Shown one piece after another: positions 60,627-64,000 of a DNA stretch of 64,000 bases. The notes beneath the pieces are model-generated. The model was not told the origin of the DNA, searched no databases, and saw nothing but the letters and a program-made list of their open reading frames with translations. The stretch lies in assembly GCF_000685035.1 (NCBI RefSeq), contig NZ_BAYB01000009.1, forward strand, positions 328,695 to 392,694, in the 5' to 3' direction. How positions within the stretch are numbered: position 1 is the first letter of the stretch; every line of letters starts with the position of its first letter. This DNA comes from Paraburkholderia ferrariae NBRC 106233 (GTDB taxonomy: Bacteria; Pseudomonadota; Gammaproteobacteria; Burkholderiales; Burkholderiaceae). The position numbers and the translations under genes are program-made.

Positions 60627-61752
60627 TGGTCAATACCCCACCCTTAACGACGACACGCTCGCCCGGCTTGACCCCGGAGAGCACGCGCGTCAGATCGCCC
60701 TCGTCGTAGCCAAGCTCGACCGTGCGGCGCTCGAACGCCCACGGCGACACTTCCACGAGCACAGTCGTGTTGTCGTTGTGCATCAGCAGAGCCGACTGCG
60801 GCACCATTACCTGGGGATGCTGCGGCACATCGACAGCGATATCGGCGTACATGTTCGGCATCAGGTGACCGTTCGGGTTCCCGAACGCGATATGGACGGG
60901 CAAGCGGCGCGTATCCGGCGAAACGACGCTGGTCGAAGCAAGTACCTTGCCGTGCAGCACTTCGCCAGGATAGGCGCTGAGCGTTACCTCCGCGTCGTCA
61001 CCGGCCTGGATCTCGCTGATCTGATCTTCGGCCACGTTCGCCGTGACCCAGACCGTGCTGATATCGGTGACCGTCATCATCGCGGCCGTCGGATCGTCAA
61101 CGTTGCCGCCCTGACCGACATTCAGTGCCGTCACCACACCGTCCATGGGTGCCGTAATGGCAAGCGCCTGCGCACCGGGGCCCGCGCCCGGAATCCCGCT
61201 GAACGATTCGAGGCGCGTCTTCGCACGCACGTATTCGGCTTCGGCCTGGGTCACACCGCTTTGCGCGGCCTCGATATCCTTCACCGCGGCTGCACCGGTC
61301 TGCTGAACGCCGCGCGTACGGTCGAGTGTCTTCTTTGCGAGATCCAGCGCGTCGTGCGCCTTGTCGAAGTCGGAGTACGCCTGGGCCATGTCGCCCGAAG
61401 CGATCAGCGCAAGGACCTGACCTTTCTTGACGGTATCGCCGAGACCCACTTTCAGTGTCACGCGGCCCGTGAGCGGCGGAAGGATATTCACAGTGCGCGA
61501 CGGATCGGCGTCGACCTCGCCGGGAACGATCACCTGGTGCGGCGTCCGCGAAACGGTGGCCGGCGCGACTACGAGGCGCGTGCGCAACGGCGAACCTTCC
61601 GGCACATGCAGGATGCCGTGATCGACTGTGAACGGTGCCACCGGAGCAGCATCAGGCGCTTCGCTCGCGTGTGCATAGTGCTTGATGCCAAGCCAGACAG
61701 GCGTGGCAATGATGATGGCCGGCACAAGCCATTTGACGTTCGTTATTTTCAT
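60619..61752 (-). CDS. RND periplasmic adaptor protein
   Basis: 377 residues, one N-terminal membrane anchor (VKWLVPAIIIATPVWLGI), then a lipoyl-type half-motif, a coiled-coil hairpin (AYSDFDKAHDALDLAKKTLDRTRG), and beta-barrel domains (VWVTANVAEDQISEIQAGDDAEVTL). It links pump and outer-membrane channel. The AAGGAG leader supports the start at 61752. First gene of the efflux operon; no metal sensor lies in the window. Confidence 0.93.
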   Translation of the reverse strand: MKITNVKWLVPAIIIATPVWLGIKHYAHASEAPDAAPVAPFTVDHGILHVPEGSPLRTRLVVAPATVSRTPHQVIVPGEVDADPSRTVNILPPLTGRVTLKVGLGDTVKKGQVLALIASGDMAQAYSDFDKAHDALDLAKKTLDRTRGVQQTGAAAVKDIEAAQSGVTQAEAEYVRAKTRLESFSGIPGAGPGAQALAITAPMDGVVTALNVGQGGNVDDPTAAMMTVTDISTVWVTANVAEDQISEIQAGDDAEVTLSAYPGEVLHGKVLASTSVVSPDTRRLPVHIAFGNPNGHLMPNMYADIAVDVPQHPQVMVPQSALLMHNDNTTVLVEVSPWAFERRTVELGYDEGDLTRVLSGVKPGERVVVKGGVLTND

Positions 61753-62432
61753 GCCGTATTGCTCCTTGCGAGCTGGATTTCGAGTAAATGGAAGTTCGAG
61801 ACCGGGAGACCACATCCGGTCACAGGTTTGAAATTTCTGTTCGCGAGCCGCAGATCGTCGACAACAACCCGCGATGCGCTCTGGAAGCAGTACTCCGCCG
61901 GCTACGAAGCAAACGCCCAGAAGGCGAAACCCGCTCGACCAACAGAATGACTTCGCCTGATTTTCAGTTAGTACAACTTCTTACATTCGATATTTGTCAG
62001 ACCGTTTCGTACATCCTATGCATACGAAGATCTTCAAGATCCTTGCATTGACGTTCGACAGTTCATCCTTTATCTGGATATACTTTCGCAATCCTTATTG
62101 ATTGCCAAGGAATGTAATATTTCCGTTTCGATTTGACTATCGGGATGACGAGTCCGGGCTCGTCGTAACCATACCCTCAGGCTGTGGTCTGACTCGACGC
62201 ACGGATTGCAGGACGCTCAGGCACAGGCTTTATGCGGTGTTCACCGCAAGCGGCGTAGCAGAGATAGCGGATAACAGTCACTGTCCGGCATGTTGGCTCC
62301 TTATCGGCGTTGAGCGCGCACGAACATCCACGTACCGGTCGGCGCCCGAGTGGAAAAGGGCGCGGACGGGCACGATCGCGATCGATGCGCGCGACGTGGC
62401 ACGATGCGCTCGCGCGGAGAACGCAGCGACCG
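61753..62432. other. AT-rich upstream region of the metal-efflux operon
   Basis: About 680 bases, clearly lower in GC than its surroundings in the middle part. It holds a TTCGTA-N11-TACGAA dyad (62006-62028) and several direct words such as AAGATC. An open frame at 62102-62614 crosses it but begins with TTG without a ribosome site, has low-complexity Arg-rich translation and runs through a repeat, so I do not call it. Confidence 0.4.
62006..62028. promoter_or_regulatory. Dyad upstream of metal-efflux operon
   Basis: TTCGTA at 62006-62011 pairs with TACGAA at 62023-62028 across 11 bases. It lies about 255 bases before the adaptor start. Could be a response-regulator or repressor site; arms of 6 bp leave room for chance. 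Confidence 0.3.
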
Positions 62433-62579
62433 TATGGCGCGAATCAGGGGTGCACGGAAGTGTTACTGCGACGCGCACCGTCTGCCTGGTGGCAAGACGG
62501 CGGCTGGAGAAAAAGCGCGGACGTCTTGCGGATCAGGCAGAGAAACTGTTCGTAGATCGACTACTGCAACTGTCCAAGG
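62433..62579 (+). repeat. Dispersed repeat, copy 1
   Basis: About 147 bases, from TATGGCGCG to TGTCCAAGG, matching copy 2 (63021-63169) in reverse orientation. The core GACGCGCACCGTCTGCCTGG and the run CAAGACGGCGGCTGGAGAAA are unchanged between copies; the ends carry small insertions. Weaker similarity continues for about 100 bases outside the core. This looks like a Burkholderia intergenic repeat, not a gene. Confidence 0.75.
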
Positions 62580-63020
62580 CATTAGCCCCTTTTGTGAAGA
62601 CGGGCGAATTCTAGGTGGGCGCCCATTAGGGTGTCAACCGATATTTCATGCGACACCAATCATTTCGATATGCTGATCTTTTCATTACGGATACGCATCG
62701 AAGCCGGCCGGTGAACGCGGCGTCGGCGAAGCGAAAGGTCATGCGGAAATGGCGCTCCAACCTCTTCAGCCGCGCGCGATTCTATTGATTCTCAGTCGGC
62801 GCCCACAAGTAAAAATCGCGTAAAGCCGTTGTGCAGAATCGACACGCCATCAGTACCCCAATGCGTAGCCTGAAAATGGCTTTCCCGATTCTTTCTATTC
62901 CATTTTTCAACCCTTCATTACCAGAACGCGCCCAGGAGCGTACGCACATGCCGAAAATTCGTTGACGCTCGAATGTTCAGTCATCTACACTCGCGGAATT
63001 GTCGATCTTTGGGACTGGTA
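62580..63020. other. Intervening region between repeat copies
   Basis: About 440 bases of mixed, partly AT-rich sequence. Open frames are short and unlike any family. I see nothing recognisable. Confidence 0.4.
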
Positions 63021-63169
63021 CCTTGGACAGTAGCTGTAGTCGATCTGAGAGCAGTTTTATCGCCTGACCCCGCAAGACGTCCGCGCTTTTTCTCCAGCCG
63101 CCGTCTTGCCGCCAGGCAGACGGTGCGCGTCGCAATCTAACACTCCCCCGTGCACCGCTGAGCGCCATA
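63021..63169 (-). repeat. Dispersed repeat, copy 2 (inverted)
   Basis: About 149 bases, the reverse complement of copy 1, with a few extra bases (GGGGGAGTGTTAGATTG in place of GGAAGTGTTACTG). The extra bases put any reading frame out of step between copies, so selection is not on a protein. The pair spans 62433-63169. Confidence 0.75.
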
Positions 63170-63478
63170 GGGGCGCCGGGTGTTCGCTCGCCCACATCCG
63201 CCCTATGGAACCAATCCTCGCGCTTCGCGCGCGGGATGTGCTTGTTCGCGCCTTGCTAGCCGGCGCGGATCGGCGCGTGAATTCACTGCGTATAACGCGC
63301 AATCAGGAGCCGATATGCCCGACAGTGATAGTTATCCCTTATGCCATTCAAGTTTTCCTTTAAGTCATTTCACTGAGGAAAGCGAGTAGACGTCTTTCGC
63401 CGCGCCCATGCTGCGCGCACTCCGCCGTCTGCCTGCTTTCCGCGTAACGCGTTAAAGCCTGACGCACGGAGATACACC
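63170..63478. other. Gap after repeat copy 2
   Basis: About 310 bases. Nothing recognisable except a plausible ribosome site (CGGAGATACACC) at the end, belonging to the next small gene. Confidence 0.4.
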
Positions 63479-63658
63479 ATGAATTTCGGCCTCCTTCTTT
63501 CGAATCTTCCCCACATCGAAGAATCGCGTTCCCACTACGAGGCCATGCTGTCGCTGCACGCGCATGAACCGCACAAATTCGCTGCACTCTGGCGCAATCT
63601 CAAGCGCCTCATCGCATTCCGAACACGAGGCTCGTCGCAAAGCGCGCGTATCTGCTGA
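63479..63658 (+). CDS. Possible 59-residue protein of unknown function
   Basis: An ATG with GGAGATACACC just before it opens a 59-residue frame: MNFGLLLSNLPHIEE at the start, KFAALWRNLKRLIAF in the second half. The composition and helix-like spacing are more protein-like than neighbouring frames, and it has a proper ribosome site. I do not recognise it. It may be a real small gene; the evidence is the leader plus composition only. Confidence 0.4.
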   Translation: MNFGLLLSNLPHIEESRSHYEAMLSLHAHEPHKFAALWRNLKRLIAFRTRGSSQSARIC

Positions 63659-64000
63659 GTCCACACGTCATACCGACACGGAACGCTTCCCAGTCGCTCA
63701 GTGCCTCGCGTTGTCGTTGTGCAACGGGGAGGAGCGCGATGCCGATTCTCACATTCATCATTGCGTGATCTGGCTGAATGCGGGTGTCTGCCGGCCCCGG
63801 TACGTCCGTCGCGACTTGTGAACGCTAGCCATTCGCGTCTCCAAAGCGATTGGAGTCAGTGCACAGCGATGATATTTCATGGATTCCTGATTAACCTTCA
63901 GGTACGGGTGAATCGGCTAAAGCAGTAGCGCTGGTGCAGTGCCCACGTCACGGCACCGGCGCAAACTTCCTTCGATGCCGCCAGAGTCCGCAACGGGACG
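63659..64000. other. Window end, 342 bases without a supported gene
   Basis: Short open frames on both strands have no family likeness and no ribosome site. I see no RNA gene or terminator. A gene may begin past the window edge. Confidence 0.4.

Noticed and set aside
62102..62614. 170-codon open frame upstream of the metal-efflux operon
   Set aside because: TTG start without a ribosome site, low-complexity translation, and it runs through a dispersed repeat whose other copy is out of frame.
1..64000. CRISPR array, tRNA/rRNA genes, prophage or insertion sequences
   Set aside because: No regularly spaced repeats, no recognisable RNA genes and no transposase or integrase motifs were found by reading both strands; only decayed fragments and short repeats are seen.

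Overview
The window is high-GC DNA, and almost all of it is protein-coding. It looks like an accessory-type replicon (second chromosome or megaplasmid) of a Burkholderiaceae bacterium, in the Paraburkholderia/Burkholderia/Caballeronia group. The reasons are two porins with the typical QSSVTLYGIVD mature N-terminus, six LysR regulators, many catabolic operons with their own transporters, and no ribosomal, tRNA or other housekeeping genes that I could find. The placement is inference from gene style, not from a marker gene.

Layout. 1-2.5 kb: end of a multidrug RND pump operon (permease tail plus outer-membrane lipoprotein). 2.6-12.3 kb: small stand-alone units, namely a tautomerase/TetR pair, a tandem HD-GYP-like/LuxR-type regulator, a secreted hydrolase, a porin, a PRC-barrel protein, a PACE efflux protein with a LysR, NfsB nitroreductase, a YjbQ-family protein and a dienelactone-hydrolase family protein. 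12.3-20.3 kb: a LysR-controlled aromatic 2-oxoacid operon (benzoylformate decarboxylase, aldehyde dehydrogenase, ketopantoate-reductase-family enzyme, AAHS transporter, porin) that could carry out mandelate to benzoate. 20.4-24.0 kb: M20 amidohydrolase plus MHS transporter, with a divergent LysR. 24.2-28.0 kb: GFA protein, DUF4239 membrane protein, glutathione transferase, and a chemoreceptor with a candidate sigma-28 promoter. 28.1-34.2 kb: LysR and a divergent two-gene operon of an acyl-CoA ligase and a single-chain biotin-dependent acyl-CoA carboxylase. 34.3-37.5 kb: SDR and two alpha/beta hydrolases opposite a CGNR regulator. 37.6-41.6 kb: YceH, MoaD-like, BNR-repeat and ureidoglycolate-lyase-like proteins and a LysR.

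41.6-51.5 kb is the most interesting block. An AcnD-type aconitase, a beta-propeller lactonase and a PrpF-type isomerase run together, followed by a 2-hydroxycarboxylate transporter and a substrate-binding-protein fold with no signal peptide. A GntR regulator and an ACS-family MFS transporter lie on the other side. Nearly the same 22-bp palindrome stands before acnD and before the MFS gene, so both arms are probably one regulon. No prpB or prpC lies in the window, so the substrate is probably not simply methylcitrate; a lactone-forming tricarboxylate is my working guess.

51.5-64 kb: a frameshifted LivK remnant, ethanolamine ammonia-lyase (eutBC) without its usual permease, a small secreted protein with amyloid-like repeats, a four-repeat zinc-ribbon protein, a heavy-metal-type RND efflux operon (adaptor, pump, outer-membrane factor, small secreted protein), and about 2.2 kb of mostly non-coding DNA with an inverted pair of a roughly 150-bp dispersed repeat and one plausible 59-residue gene.
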